A DNA stretch of 64,000 nt from Lysobacterales bacterium (lineage in GTDB: Bacteria > Pseudomonadota > Gammaproteobacteria > Xanthomonadales > Xanthomonadaceae). Position 1 is the first letter of the stretch; each line of letters begins with the position of its first letter. Positions 53,301 to 62,075 of the stretch are shown piece after piece. The DNA lies in the NCBI GenBank assembly GCA_019510125.1, contig JAEKKX010000019.1, forward strand, positions 26,970 to 90,969, given 5' to 3'. Under the pieces are notes generated by a model. It ran no database searches and was not told the origin of the DNA. It was given only the letters and a program-made list of their open reading frames with translations. The translations under genes were made by a program, and so were the position numbers.

Positions 53301-55654
53301 TCAACCCGATGGACGGCGGGCGCGAGATCGCGATGCCGCTGACGCCGGGCATGACCTTCGAGGCGCGCCTGCGCGATCGCGAACTCGAGGGCCCGTACCG
53401 CATCACCGTCGGCAACGACGGCGAGCTCACCGCCACCGGCCGCATCCGCAACGGCGCCGAAGTCACCCAGCGCATCGAACCGTCGGACATCGCGCCGCGC
53501 TACGTGCAGGTGCGCTCGCCGGACTTCAACGACCGTTTCGAGGTCGACAGCTTCATCGCGCGCGAAGCGAACCTGCGCAACCGCGCGATCGCCACCGAAC
53601 CGACCGGGCTGCCGCTGCGCGATCCGGCGTTCGGCAACCTCGACGGCACGCCCGCGCCGCAGCTCGCGCTGGGCGCGCAGTCGCTGGAAACGCAGGCCGA
53701 CTTCATCCGCCGCAACGCCGGCAACCTCGCGCCCGGGCAGCAGCCGAGCCTTACGGTCTTCAACATCGCCTTCAGCAACGAGGGCGAGGCGCGCCAGGTG
53801 CTGGAGGCGATCGGCGACTTCCGGCGCATGCATGCCGACGCGCCGATCCGGATCGTCGCCTACGAGCCGAGCTTCCGCTCCTTCGAGGGCACGCCGGCCT
53901 ACCGCGAACTGCAGGAGGTCATCCGCCGCGACCGGATCGAGGTCGATTTCTTCGGCAACGACCCGTCGCAGCGCGAGGTCATCCACGCCAAGGGCGTCGC
54001 GGTCAACGACCAGGTGCTGTTCAGCACCGGCGCGGTGATCGACGGCTCGCGCAACAAGGCCGACATCAGCGTGCAACTGCCGCCGGACGCGGCGCGCGCC
54101 TTCAACGCGTATCTCCAGGAGGCGGTGATCGGCAACGCCGGCGTCGATCGCCGCCAGCAGCTCGCCGCCGACGCGGCCCGCGAAGGGGTGCTGGTCAACG
54201 ATCCCGAAGCGCGCCTGCCCTACATCGCCCGCGCCCAGGATGGCCTGATCCGCGGCGCCGAGCGCGAACTCACGGTCAGCGTCAGCGAACTGCGCAACCC
54301 GGACACGACGCGCGCGATCATCGAGCGCGCCGAGGCCGGGGTGAACGTGCAGGTGCAGTTCCGCGAGATGGATCCGGAATCGCGCCGGCTGTTCGCCGAG
54401 GCGCAGCAGCGCCTGCCGAACCTCGCGGTCGAGGACGTGTCCGCGTGGCAGCCGCGTCCGCACTACAACGTCATCGTCGCCGATCGCGAGCAGGCCTACG
54501 TCGGCACCGCCTACCTGTGGCAGAACCAGCAGGACATGCTCCAGCACGGGCGCTCGTTCGAGAACGGCGTGCTGCTGCAGGGCGAACCGGTGCAGCGGCT
54601 GCAGGCGCAGATGGAGGCGCTGCGCGCGCTGCAGCCGGCGCACCCGGGCCAGCGCCTGCTCAACCCCGCGCCGGACGACGCGCCGGACGTGGGCGTGCGC
54701 GTGCGCAACCAGACCACCGGTTCGATCTCGATCAGCGCGCCGGCCGGCAGCAGCATCGGCGTGGACGTGCACGACAGCACCACCGGAGCGATCCAGACCG
54801 TGTCGGGCAGCGGCAACCTGCAGGTCAGCGGCCATCGCGGCACGCTGGGAACGGCCGCGACCACCGCGCCCGACCGCAACGGCAACGTGCAGGTCACCGA
54901 CACCCCGGGCCTGCGCATCGAGCTGCAGCAGCCCGGCGCCTCCGGCCGCGGCGGCACCGACGTGCGCATCGACAACAGCACCGTGAACGGCGGCGTGCAG
55001 TCGATCGTCGGCAACGACAACGTGCAGGTGAACGTCAACGACGCGCGCGTGCGGGGCGAGAACCGCCAGACCGCGACCGGCGACGACAACCGCCAGACCC
55101 AGAACCTCGGCGGCAACGTCACCACCGGCGGCATCACCCAGACCATCGAGGGCCGCACCGGCGCGCGCCAGCAGATCGGCGACGACGTGCCGTCGCCGCG
55201 CCCGCCGGATGCCGACGACCAGCGCCGCTCGGCGCTGCCGCCGGGGCCGCCGCAACCGGGCGATCCGGCGTTCGCCGCCTATGCGCAGAGCCGCGGTGCG
55301 GTCGAGCGCCTCAACGCCGGGTTGAACCTGGCCTACGGCGAGCCGAGCGAGAAGCTCACGGTGGCCGCCGCGACGGTGGCGATCGAGCAGCGCCTGCGGG
55401 TGGACGAGGTCGCGCTCAATCCGCCGAGCGCCACCCTCGCCGGTGGCACGACGGCGTTCGTGATCGAGCGCGGATCGAATCGCGAAAGCGACCGCTACGG
55501 CGCGGTGCCGATGCAGGTCGCGATGCAGACGCCGCTGGAGCAGGGCTACCAGCGCCTGGGCGAGGCCGCGGCGCAGCAGCAAGCGCAGGCGATCGCGTCG
55601 CCGTCGCCGCAGCAGGCACAGGAACTGCGCGAAGCGCCGCGGCGCCAGGCGTGA
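50351..55654 (+). CDS. Giant putative X-T4SS effector: PLD-like core, C-terminal XVIPCD
   Basis: The 1767-residue protein has no signal peptide. Order: an N-terminal helical region (1-470); two tandem ~116-residue repeats starting SVANAVVID at 472 and SVGNAVVID at 588; a Pro/Thr-rich linker (about 705-780); SH3-like beta repeats (about 790-1080); a phospholipase-D-like pair (about 1105-1425); a Gly/Asn/Thr beta-solenoid-like segment (about 1446-1625); and an XVIPCD-like tail from about 1637 (VDEVALNPPSATLAGG, AMQTPLEQGYQRL), the signal for the Xanthomonadales antibacterial T4SS. HKD motif 1 is H1212-A-K1214 (D shifted to 1220); motif 2 is H1371-Y-N1373-x4-D1378 with Asn for Lys. So it is probably delivered to rivals as a phospholipase or nuclease, or it is a degenerate PLD. 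Confidence 0.8.
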   Translation: MSESPTLVAQNAPPPRSTAPSLVPDEWGGSDLDNPEWSRLDFQAARANVQLIRQVVQSRGGDPDETGALVGGALRQLADRAPFGHVGNAFLYGATGVLLERANAMSPGDFNQYLRTLDHRQNPINLFERTPLDRLTDDAKQATARHIQQTGGQQSFRLFGAMEGQNGPLAFSAGAADAVAENYGRGARDLLAIAANPLEAGRQFTNLATSVDRLPQAVQEAYRQLQTEIGRWNESDYRKGYISGQAVITAIDVRDTVESVGRLGALAAEMRAGRIHGIADAMEVLEHGRPRNRSDGEAPASSRPGREPELSPGARNRVPDAPPTVDPVATPAGRQRLPDADQARLITNAFGFDGALGRALDGEIVRWAQGRPGNAIENLRNSPELLYGRGNGDIGLIGNAYLRAADIPDADLPAARRALGEIRDAMGGRSGADYARLYDDLMVPGSQSRRYFDGLVEHARGELRIEGLRERSVANAVVIDAAGQPQQVFATARRPETVELQAGNERFVAEIRTATAGGGQTYVGWGTNERWYPFQDGDRVFNADGSINRERAAQAIMNDLNTGSAQRDALLPYDAWQQRRIEEQRLGSVGNAVVIDGNGDPRRIVATAGSGEAVEIVGADRQRRMIEIRDGQTADGQRYLGFGTNDQWYPFPGDRGITRPDGSLDAEAARAYITAQARAGNINRAAMVPGDQWDATHGRIGNDGLDQALQPVPQGASRDRVQEAPTPGQRNETPTSTPDRTPPVETPPQRTPDGTPQTPQQQRTPPPDATDRTPRETAEGGQRQLPPSSQPNDPLLPFHAIEREQRMRAPEPLVAPGGQRFDVMGVDESGRLRLRPEGQRVDALPAEAMFEMRPSTPQTLAQPGNAVRYEREPWITAGRNDQGVVLRDPQNAERTVVVPDARAGEIATPVGREVSYQGETWRFQALQSPGWQPGVDRRGFQLVDPANPERSVFVPENRAVDIRMRLGEDGEYRFGDVRHGVIRLNPMDGGREIAMPLTPGMTFEARLRDRELEGPYRITVGNDGELTATGRIRNGAEVTQRIEPSDIAPRYVQVRSPDFNDRFEVDSFIAREANLRNRAIATEPTGLPLRDPAFGNLDGTPAPQLALGAQSLETQADFIRRNAGNLAPGQQPSLTVFNIAFSNEGEARQVLEAIGDFRRMHADAPIRIVAYEPSFRSFEGTPAYRELQEVIRRDRIEVDFFGNDPSQREVIHAKGVAVNDQVLFSTGAVIDGSRNKADISVQLPPDAARAFNAYLQEAVIGNAGVDRRQQLAADAAREGVLVNDPEARLPYIARAQDGLIRGAERELTVSVSELRNPDTTRAIIERAEAGVNVQVQFREMDPESRRLFAEAQQRLPNLAVEDVSAWQPRPHYNVIVADREQAYVGTAYLWQNQQDMLQHGRSFENGVLLQGEPVQRLQAQMEALRALQPAHPGQRLLNPAPDDAPDVGVRVRNQTTGSISISAPAGSSIGVDVHDSTTGAIQTVSGSGNLQVSGHRGTLGTAATTAPDRNGNVQVTDTPGLRIELQQPGASGRGGTDVRIDNSTVNGGVQSIVGNDNVQVNVNDARVRGENRQTATGDDNRQTQNLGGNVTTGGITQTIEGRTGARQQIGDDVPSPRPPDADDQRRSALPPGPPQPGDPAFAAYAQSRGAVERLNAGLNLAYGEPSEKLTVAAATVAIEQRLRVDEVALNPPSATLAGGTTAFVIERGSNRESDRYGAVPMQVAMQTPLEQGYQRLGEAAAQQQAQAIASPSPQQAQELREAPRRQA

Positions 55655-55678
55655 GCGGGCGCGCCGGGCCGATGCGGC

Positions 55679-56134
55679 TCAGAACCGCATCGGCTGCGCC
55701 TGGAACTCCAGCACCGTGCCGTCCTCGCCGGTGAGGCGCAGGCGGTACGGGTACGGTTCGACCAGTTCGGCCTCGAAGCGGTGGTTCAGCGTCGCCAGGA
55801 ACGCCGCGCCGGCCTGCGCGGCGTCGCCGGCGCAGGCCTGGCCGACCGCCGCTTCGACGGTGAAGGTCATTCGCTTGCCGGTCACCGCATAGTCGCCGCG
55901 CAGCGTGGGGCAGCCGTCCTCGACGGCGACCGAGTCGAGCTCGAACGTCAGCCGGAACGGGACCTCGGCGGCCACAGGCGCCGCGCCCGGGGCGGTCGTC
56001 GTGGCCAGCGTCCAGCCGCCGGTGTTGATCAGCTCGTTGCGGTCGACGCGCAGCGTGCGTTCGCGCGCATCGGCGGGCGCGGCTGCGGCGAACGCGGCGA
56101 ACAGCAGGGCGAAGGACAGGGCGATGCGGTGCAT
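55679..56134 (-). CDS. Secreted META/HslJ-like protein
   Basis: The 151-residue product has a signal peptide (about 1-23) and a META-type beta domain: INTGGWTLATT, DGCPTLRGDYAVTGKRMTFTVEAAVGQAC. Two Cys may form a disulfide. It converges on the effector gene with only 24 bases between stops, so it could be read through from the effector side only as antisense. It may be a periplasmic stability or immunity-like protein; this is inference. Confidence 0.75.
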   Translation of the reverse strand: MHRIALSFALLFAAFAAAAPADARERTLRVDRNELINTGGWTLATTTAPGAAPVAAEVPFRLTFELDSVAVEDGCPTLRGDYAVTGKRMTFTVEAAVGQACAGDAAQAGAAFLATLNHRFEAELVEPYPYRLRLTGEDGTVLEFQAQPMRF

Positions 56135-56191
56135 GGCGGACTCCGGGAGGACGGAAGGACTCTGCGATCCGCCGCGTGCGGCCGGCGGGGT

Positions 56192-57016
56192 TCAGCGATC
56201 GATCGCGGCGGACTCGATCACCTGGTCGAGTACCCAGGCGATCGACGAGGCGTCTGCGGGCGGATTCGGGATGTCGTAGCGACGCACGCGCAGCACGTTG
56301 CGGAAGCCCGGCTCGTGGGTGTAACCCTGGATCGCGGGCGGCATCGTCTTCCATGCGCCGGGCGCGCCGGTGCGCAGACCGGCGGCGTCGTAATGCACTT
56401 CGCGCACGCGCAGGCAGGGGACGAGGGCGGGCGACAGCGAGGCGCGGCAGAGCACGGTGGGCCCGTCGACCTCCAGGAAGACGAGCTCGCCGGGGCCGCC
56501 GTAGCGGGTCTCCGGCGTCGGTTCGCCGACGAAGGTGAGGACGTCGCCGTTGTCCGCGGTCCAGACCAGCCGCGGCGGCATGCTTTCCTGCACCGCGAAG
56601 CTCGGCGCGCCTTCGAGCCGGCGCGTGATCGCCGCGTCCAGCGCCATCACCGCCGGGTCGGCGCAGGCCATCTTGGTCGAGAACAGCGGACCGACGCGGA
56701 GGCGGTCGCCCGCGCTGCGCACCGGGCCGGAGATGCGGTTGCAGGCGTTGGACACCGCGATGCGGCCGTCGGCGAAATCGAGCTGGAGCGGGGCGTCCGG
56801 GCGGACCAGCAGCGCCGCGATGGGCTGGCCGCGGGCGTCACGCGCAGCCTCCAGCCGCCAATGGTAGCCGCCGAGCGCGGCGGCGACCGCGGAAGCGGCG
56901 TCGACGCGATCCGTGGTCGGGGAGGTCGGCGGCGCAGACGGGAGGGGCGTGCGCGCGCAGGCGACGAGGCTCAGGCCGAGACAGCAGGACAGCAGCGACA
57001 GGCGGCGGAAGGACAT
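56192..57016 (-). CDS. META and DUF4377 domain lipoprotein
   Basis: The 274-residue product has a lipobox LVAC (Cys at about 20). A META domain (about 45-150; GYHWRLEAARDARG, IAVSNACNRISGP, TKMACADPAVMALDAAI) is followed by a DUF4377 domain (about 185-265; VREVHYDAAG, GYTHEPGFRNVLRVRRYDI). It sits in the outer membrane inner leaflet or periplasm. It is upstream of the smaller META protein on the same strand, 57 bases apart, so the two may be one transcript. Confidence 0.88.
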   Translation of the reverse strand: MSFRRLSLLSCCLGLSLVACARTPLPSAPPTSPTTDRVDAASAVAAALGGYHWRLEAARDARGQPIAALLVRPDAPLQLDFADGRIAVSNACNRISGPVRSAGDRLRVGPLFSTKMACADPAVMALDAAITRRLEGAPSFAVQESMPPRLVWTADNGDVLTFVGEPTPETRYGGPGELVFLEVDGPTVLCRASLSPALVPCLRVREVHYDAAGLRTGAPGAWKTMPPAIQGYTHEPGFRNVLRVRRYDIPNPPADASSIAWVLDQVIESAAIDR

Positions 57017-57148
57017 CGTGGGCTCCGTGGGGGCATCGTGTGGGGGCGTGAACGCATCCCGTGAACGCATCGCACGGGCCTGCGGGGTCGACGCCCCGGT
57101 CCGGCCTTCACCCTACACCCATCTCCCGGACGGGGTCGGCGCCGTCGT

Positions 57149-57955
57149 TCAGCCGCCGGCAGGCACCAGCGCCAGCAGCGCCGCGCCCAGCACCAGTCGA
57201 TAGACTGCGAAGGCGGTGAAACGGTGGCTCTGGATGTAGCGCAGCAGCCACTTCACCGCGACGAAGGCGGTGATCGCCGATGCGACGAAGGCCACCGCGA
57301 GCGCGGTCCACTCCTCGTCCGCGGCGCCGCCGTCCTTCCACACGCCCAGCAGCTCGTAGCCGGTGGCGGCGAACATCGTCGGGATCCCGACCAGGAAGGC
57401 GAATTCGGTCGCGGCCACGCGCGAGGTGGTGCCGGCGAGCAGCGCGACGAAGATGGTCGCGGCCGAACGCGAGGTGCCGGGGAACACGCCGGCCGCGATC
57501 TGCGCGAGGCCGACCAGGATCGCCACCGTCCAGGTGATGGTGGTGCGCTCGCCCAGCGCCGCCGCGCGCCGGGCCGCGAAGTGTTCGGCCGCCAGCATCC
57601 ACCCGGCGCCGAGGATCAGCGCCCAGGCGATCGGCCGCACCGCGTCGGGCAGGGTCCAGCCGAGTTTCTTCACCAGCAGCCCGCCGACCGCGGTCACGCC
57701 GAAGGCGACGCCGAGCTTCAGCGCGTAGTCGAGGTTCTCGCGCTGGCGGAAGCCCAGCAGCAGGCTCCACAGCCGCTGCCGGTAGATCGCGACCACCGCG
57801 AGGATCGCGCCGGCCTGGATCGCGATGTTGAACAGGTCGCTGCGGTGGCCCAGCCAGCGCTCGGCGATCAGCAGGTGGCCGGTGCTGGAGATCGGCAGGA
57901 ATTCGGTGATGCCCTCGATGATGCCGAGCAACAGGGCGGCGAGCAGGTCGTTCAT
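57149..57955 (-). CDS. uppP: Undecaprenyl-diphosphatase
   Basis: The 268-residue inner-membrane enzyme recycles undecaprenyl pyrophosphate for cell wall and LPS synthesis. Hallmarks are the two active-site regions IEGITEFLPISSTGH and FPGTSRSAATI, with about eight membrane segments. Overproduction gives bacitracin resistance in the family. It is 46 bases downstream of the patatin gene on the same strand. Confidence 0.97.
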   Translation of the reverse strand: MNDLLAALLLGIIEGITEFLPISSTGHLLIAERWLGHRSDLFNIAIQAGAILAVVAIYRQRLWSLLLGFRQRENLDYALKLGVAFGVTAVGGLLVKKLGWTLPDAVRPIAWALILGAGWMLAAEHFAARRAAALGERTTITWTVAILVGLAQIAAGVFPGTSRSAATIFVALLAGTTSRVAATEFAFLVGIPTMFAATGYELLGVWKDGGAADEEWTALAVAFVASAITAFVAVKWLLRYIQSHRFTAFAVYRLVLGAALLALVPAGG

Positions 57956-58001
57956 GCGGGAAGCGGGGCCGGGCGGGGCGAAAGGGCGGCAGTGTACCGC
58001 T

Positions 58002-60227
58002 TCAGTCCGGCTGCCCCAGGCGCAGGAACACCGCTTCCTCGCCGTGCTCGGCCAGGCCGAGGCCGAAGTAGATCGGGCCCAGCGGCGTGTCCAGCGCGGT
58101 GTACAGGCTGCCGCCGAACAGGGTGCGCTCGGCCGACGGCGACTGCCCGCTCTGCCACACCTGCCCGGCCTCCAGCGAGCCGCCGAGGAACAGCGGGTAC
58201 TCCAGCACCTGCGCCAGCGGCCGGCGGTACTGCAGCGTCGCCAGCGCCGCGCCGGTGCCGTGCAGGGTGTCGATGCCGTAGCCCGACAGCCGGAACGCCC
58301 CGCCGAGGTGCGCGATGTCCTCGTAGGCGTTGCCGCGGCGGTCCTGCGCGTGCGCGCTCGCCAGCCAGCGCCCGCCCAGCGCGGCGAACGCGTACGAGGC
58401 GTCGAGCCGCGAGGTGAAGCCGTGGGTGTCGCCGCCGAACGCCTGCAGGTAGCGGGCGTGGCGCGCCTGCAGGAACCACCCGTGCGCGGGGAATTCGGCG
58501 TCGTCCTGGGTGTCCAGGGTGAGCGCGAATTCGGCGCCGGTGCTGGTGCTGTTGCTGGGCAGCACGATCGGCAGCGATTCGGCGCGCGCGCGGAAGTGGT
58601 TGCGGCGCGCGAACGGCGTCACCGACGCCTCGCCCCAGTCGCCGAGGTCCAGGCCGAGCCCGGTGCGCAGCTCCCAGCGTTCGATCCGGAAGCTCGCGCC
58701 CAGCGCGTCGTCGTCGAGCAGCGTCTCGTTGTGCCCCAGCCACTCCAGCGACGACCGGAAGAAGGTGTGCCGGCGCGGATCCAGCGGCTGGTTCCATTCG
58801 GCGAAGGCGCGGTTGCGGTCGCCCAGCCGCGCTTCGAGCACCAGGTCGCCGCCGTAGCGGTTCAACTCGCGCTTGCCGAAGCGCGCGCCCAACTGGTAGT
58901 CCGCGTGGCCCTCGAAATCGTCCTGCAGGAACAGGCCGAACTTCAGCGTGCCGTCCTCTTCCCAGCGCCGGCTGCGGGTGACGTAGGTCAGCACGCTGCC
59001 GACGCTGCCGTCGTCGGTCCTGTCGCCGTCGGTCACCGTGTAGTAAGCGCGCGAGAATTCGCCGGTGCCGTAGAGGTGCGAGAGGTCGCGCTCGATCTTC
59101 TCCGGCGCGATCGTGTCGCCGGGCTTCATCGTCACCGCGGCGCGGATCACCGTGTCGTCGACCGCGGAGGTGTTGACCAGCGCGACCCGCTCGATCGGGC
59201 CGATCGGCCGCAGCCGCGCGACCCGGCCGGCGCGCCAGGCGGCATAGGCCTCCGGCGAGAGCTGGCGTTCGCGCAGCTTCGGAAGCGCGGCTTCCGCGGC
59301 CGCCTCGCCCAGCGGGATGCCCTGGTCGAGGCCCGCGCTCATGTCGGCCGAGCTCAGGTCGCCCAGCGCCGGCACGATCAGCACGTCGCCCGCGCCCAGC
59401 CGGTCGCGCTGGCGCTGGGTCTCGCGCAGCATCAGCGCGGTGACCATCTGGTCGGTGATGCTGAAGGGATCGAGCAACTGGTCGCGCTTCTTCAGCGTCG
59501 CGCCGATGTCGACCGCGATGATCCGGTGCGCGCCGAGCTTCTGCGCCTCCTCCACCGGCAGGTTCATCGATACCCCGCCGTCGATCAGCGAGCGCTCGCC
59601 GTAGCTCACCGGCGCGAACGCGCCGGGCACCGCCATGCTCGCGCGGATCGCGTTGACCAGGTCGCCGCGGTCCATCGCCACGGTCTCGCCGGTCTCCAGG
59701 TCGGTGCCGATCGCCCGGTACGGGATCGGCAGCGCGTCGAAATCGTCGATGTTGGCGCTGGGCAGCATCGCCGAGCGCAGCGCCACCGCGAGGCGCTGGC
59801 CCTCGAACAGCGACGGGGCGACGCCGAGCTTGCCGTCGCGCAGGCCGAAGCCGCCCTTGGCCAGGAAGCTGCGGTCCTCGGTCTTGCGCCGCGCCGGGAA
59901 ATCGCGGCGGTCGACGCGGTCGGAGAACATCGTCTTCCAGTCCAGCGCGCGCATCTGGCGTTCGATCTCCTCCGCGCCCAAGCCGCTGGCGTACAGCCCG
60001 CCGATCACCGCGCCCATGCTGGTGCCGACGATGCAGTCCACCGGGATGCGTTCGCGCTCCAGCACCTTGATCACCCCGATGTGGGCCATGCCGCGGGCGC
60101 CGCCGCCGCTGAGCACCAGGCAGGTGTCGTACCCGGAAGACCCGGTCGACCCGGCCGATTGCGCGTGGGCGGGCGGGGCGAGGGCGATGGCGAGCAGCGA
60201 CAGCAGGACGATCGGGTGGCGGCGCAT
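58002..60227 (-). CDS. Outer-membrane patatin-like phospholipase (PlpD/T5d-like)
   Basis: The 741-residue product has a signal peptide (about 1-22). A patatin domain (about 35-330) follows with oxyanion LSGGGARGMAHIG, nucleophile S70 in GTSMG and catalytic Asp in DGG at 216-218. Then come a POTRA-like domain (about 350-420; VALVNTSAVDDTVIRAAVTMKPGD) and a C-terminal BamA/TamA-type beta-barrel. This is the architecture of type Vd autotransporters such as PlpD. It probably hydrolyses phospholipids at the cell surface. Its start lies 183 bases from divergent glnA. Confidence 0.93.
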   Translation of the reverse strand: MRRHPIVLLSLLAIALAPPAHAQSAGSTGSSGYDTCLVLSGGGARGMAHIGVIKVLERERIPVDCIVGTSMGAVIGGLYASGLGAEEIERQMRALDWKTMFSDRVDRRDFPARRKTEDRSFLAKGGFGLRDGKLGVAPSLFEGQRLAVALRSAMLPSANIDDFDALPIPYRAIGTDLETGETVAMDRGDLVNAIRASMAVPGAFAPVSYGERSLIDGGVSMNLPVEEAQKLGAHRIIAVDIGATLKKRDQLLDPFSITDQMVTALMLRETQRQRDRLGAGDVLIVPALGDLSSADMSAGLDQGIPLGEAAAEAALPKLRERQLSPEAYAAWRAGRVARLRPIGPIERVALVNTSAVDDTVIRAAVTMKPGDTIAPEKIERDLSHLYGTGEFSRAYYTVTDGDRTDDGSVGSVLTYVTRSRRWEEDGTLKFGLFLQDDFEGHADYQLGARFGKRELNRYGGDLVLEARLGDRNRAFAEWNQPLDPRRHTFFRSSLEWLGHNETLLDDDALGASFRIERWELRTGLGLDLGDWGEASVTPFARRNHFRARAESLPIVLPSNSTSTGAEFALTLDTQDDAEFPAHGWFLQARHARYLQAFGGDTHGFTSRLDASYAFAALGGRWLASAHAQDRRGNAYEDIAHLGGAFRLSGYGIDTLHGTGAALATLQYRRPLAQVLEYPLFLGGSLEAGQVWQSGQSPSAERTLFGGSLYTALDTPLGPIYFGLGLAEHGEEAVFLRLGQPD

Positions 60228-60244
60228 GGAAGGCGGTTCTGGAA

Positions 60245-60293
60245 TGTATCGAAATGGTGCGAACAAGGCGCCGGAATGCACCAAAGTGGTGCG
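60245..60293. promoter_or_regulatory. Two NtrC-binding-site-like dyads
   Basis: Site A at 60245-60261 reads TGTATC-GAAAT-GGTGCG; site B at 60277-60293 reads TGCACC-AAAGT-GGTGCG, which nearly equals the NtrC consensus TGCACC-N5-GGTGCA. Their centres are 32 bases apart (about three turns) and lie about 95-130 bases before the expected glnA start point. Confidence 0.85.
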
Positions 60294-60355
60294 TTCCGGT
60301 GATCGGTCGCGCGGTAATGCCCTTTCGGATCAATCGGTTGCATTCGATTGCGGGC

Positions 60356-60370
60356 TGGCACGCGGCTTGC
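60356..60370 (+). promoter_or_regulatory. Sigma54 (-24/-12) promoter of glnA
   Basis: TGGCACG-CGGC-TTGC, with GG at 60357-60358 and GC at 60369-60370 exactly 12 bases apart. With the NtrC sites upstream this is a nitrogen-regulated promoter. Confidence 0.93.
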
Positions 60371-60410
60371 GGAAGCCAACGCATCCATTCACCCATCGGA
60401 GCTTCCGAAG

Positions 60411-61820
60411 ATGTCCCACGAGCACGTCGAAAAACTGGTCAAGGATCATAAGGTCGAATTCGTCGATCTGCGTTTCGCCGACATGCGCGGCACGCAGCAT
60501 CACGTCACCTTCCCCGCCTCGATCATCGAGCCCGGCCTGTTCGAGGACGGCAAGATGTTCGACGGCTCGTCCATCAGCGGCTGGAAGGGCATCAACGAGT
60601 CCGACATGATCCTGCTGCCGGACCCGGGCACCGCCTTCCTCGATCCGTTCACCGCGGACCCGACCCTGGTGCTGACCTGCGACATCCTCGACCCGGCGAC
60701 CATGCAGGCCTACTCGCGCGACCCGCGCGGCGTCGCCAAGCGCGCCGAGGCCTACCTCAAGGCCAGCGGCATCGCCGACCAGGCGTTCTTCGGCCCGGAA
60801 CCCGAATTCTTCATCTTCGACAGCGTCCGCTTCGCCAACGACATGGGCCACACCTTCTTCCACGTCGATTCGGAAGAGGCGCACTGGAACTCCGGCCGCG
60901 AGTACGAAGGCGGCAACACCGGCTACCGGCCGATGGTCAAGGGCGGCTACTTCCCGGTCGCGCCGCTGGACTCGCTGCACGACCTGCGCGCCGAGATGTG
61001 CAAGACCCTGACCTCGCTGGGCATGGAAGTCGAGGTCCACCACCACGAAGTCGCCAACGCCGGCCAGTGCGAGATCGGCACCAAGTTCAACTCGCTGGTG
61101 GCCAAGGCCGACGAACTGCTGACGATGAAGTACGTCATCAAGAACGTCGCCTACCGCAACGGCAAGACCGCCACCTTCATGCCCAAGCCGCTGGTCGGCG
61201 ACAACGGCAGCGGCATGCACGTCCACCAGTCGCTGGCCAAGGGCGGCGTGAACCTGTTCTCCGGCGACGGCTACGGCGGCCTGTCGCAGATGGCGCTGTG
61301 GTACATCGGCGGCATCTTCAAGCACGCGCGCGCGATCAACGCCTTCACCAACTCGACCACCAACAGCTACAAGCGCCTGGTGCCGGGCTACGAGGCGCCG
61401 GTGATGCTGGCCTACTCGGCGCGCAACCGCTCGGCGTCGTGCCGCATCCCGTACGTGGCGAACCCGAAGGCGCGCCGCATCGAGATCCGCTTCCCCGACC
61501 CGATGCAGACCGGCTACCTCACCTTCGCCGCGCTGATGATGGCCGGCCTGGACGGCATCAAGAACCAGATCGACCCGGGCTCGCCCAGCGACAAGGACCT
61601 GTACGACCTGCCGCCGGAGGAGGAGAAGAACATCCCGACCGTGTGCCATTCGCTGGACCAGGCGCTCGAGGCCCTCGACAAGGACCGCGAGTTCCTCAAG
61701 GCCGGCGGCGTGTTCACCGACGACTTCATCGACGGCTACATCGCGCTGAAGATGCAGGAAGTGACGCGTTTCCGCGCCGCGACCCATCCGCTCGAATACC
61801 AGATGTACTACACGATCTGA
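60411..61820 (+). CDS. glnA: Type I glutamine synthetase
   Basis: The 469-residue GSI-beta enzyme makes glutamine from glutamate, ammonia and ATP. It has [17 protein letters not shown] near the N-terminus, [10 protein letters not shown] metal ligands, [31 protein letters not shown] (ATP site) and the adenylylation loop DLYDLPPEE with Tyr398. It should be controlled by adenylylation (GlnE) through the P-II protein encoded at 63413 and by NtrC at the promoter. Confidence 0.98.
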   Translation: MSHEHVEKLVKDHKVEFVDLRFADMRGTQHHVTFPASIIEPGLFEDGKMFDGSSISGWKGINESDMILLPDPGTAFLDPFTADPTLVLTCDILDPATMQAYSRDPRGVAKRAEAYLKASGIADQAFFGPEPEFFIFDSVRFANDMGHTFFHVDSEEAHWNSGREYEGGNTGYRPMVKGGYFPVAPLDSLHDLRAEMCKTLTSLGMEVEVHHHEVANAGQCEIGTKFNSLVAKADELLTMKYVIKNVAYRNGKTATFMPKPLVGDNGSGMHVHQSLAKGGVNLFSGDGYGGLSQMALWYIGGIFKHARAINAFTNSTTNSYKRLVPGYEAPVMLAYSARNRSASCRIPYVANPKARRIEIRFPDPMQTGYLTFAALMMAGLDGIKNQIDPGSPSDKDLYDLPPEEEKNIPTVCHSLDQALEALDKDREFLKAGGVFTDDFIDGYIALKMQEVTRFRAATHPLEYQMYYTI

Positions 61821-61975
61821 TGTCGGACGGACGCGCCAGCAGCATCGCTTCGGGCCGGCGGATGTCCGGCCCGGCGCAGCGCGCCGGGCGTTCGGAGCGG
61901 GCGCGCGGCAGTGCCGCGCAAACACCCGCGCCTCACCCGCTCGAAGACCAGAGGTACGACACGATCTGATGTCGG
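61788..61975 (+). repeat. Direct repeat of the glnA 3' end
   Basis: The last 33 bases of glnA plus six following bases (61788-61826) recur at 61937-61975 with 36 of 39 positions identical; all three differences are T to G. The copies are 149 bases apart and the second is not in a gene. It is either a partial duplication or an attachment-site-like scar of an excised element. Confidence 0.8.
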
Positions 61976-62075
61976 AATCCGGACGGGATGCGCGCACACC
62001 CGCGCGCCCGTCCGGGGATCACCCGATCGATCGCCCGAGGGGACGCGGGCGTCGATCGACCGCCACCGGAGGCCC

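Noticed and set aside
50246..55582. A 1778-codon open frame antisense to the giant effector
   Set aside because: It is Arg/Ala/Val-rich shadow sequence with no motifs, caused by high GC and third-position bias; the plus-strand frame carries PLD-like and XVIPCD-like motifs.
61911..62075. N-terminal extension of the first GNAT protein
   Set aside because: The in-frame upstream part overlaps the duplicated glnA tail and is not GNAT-like; the ATG at 62076 has a good ribosome binding site and starts the domain.
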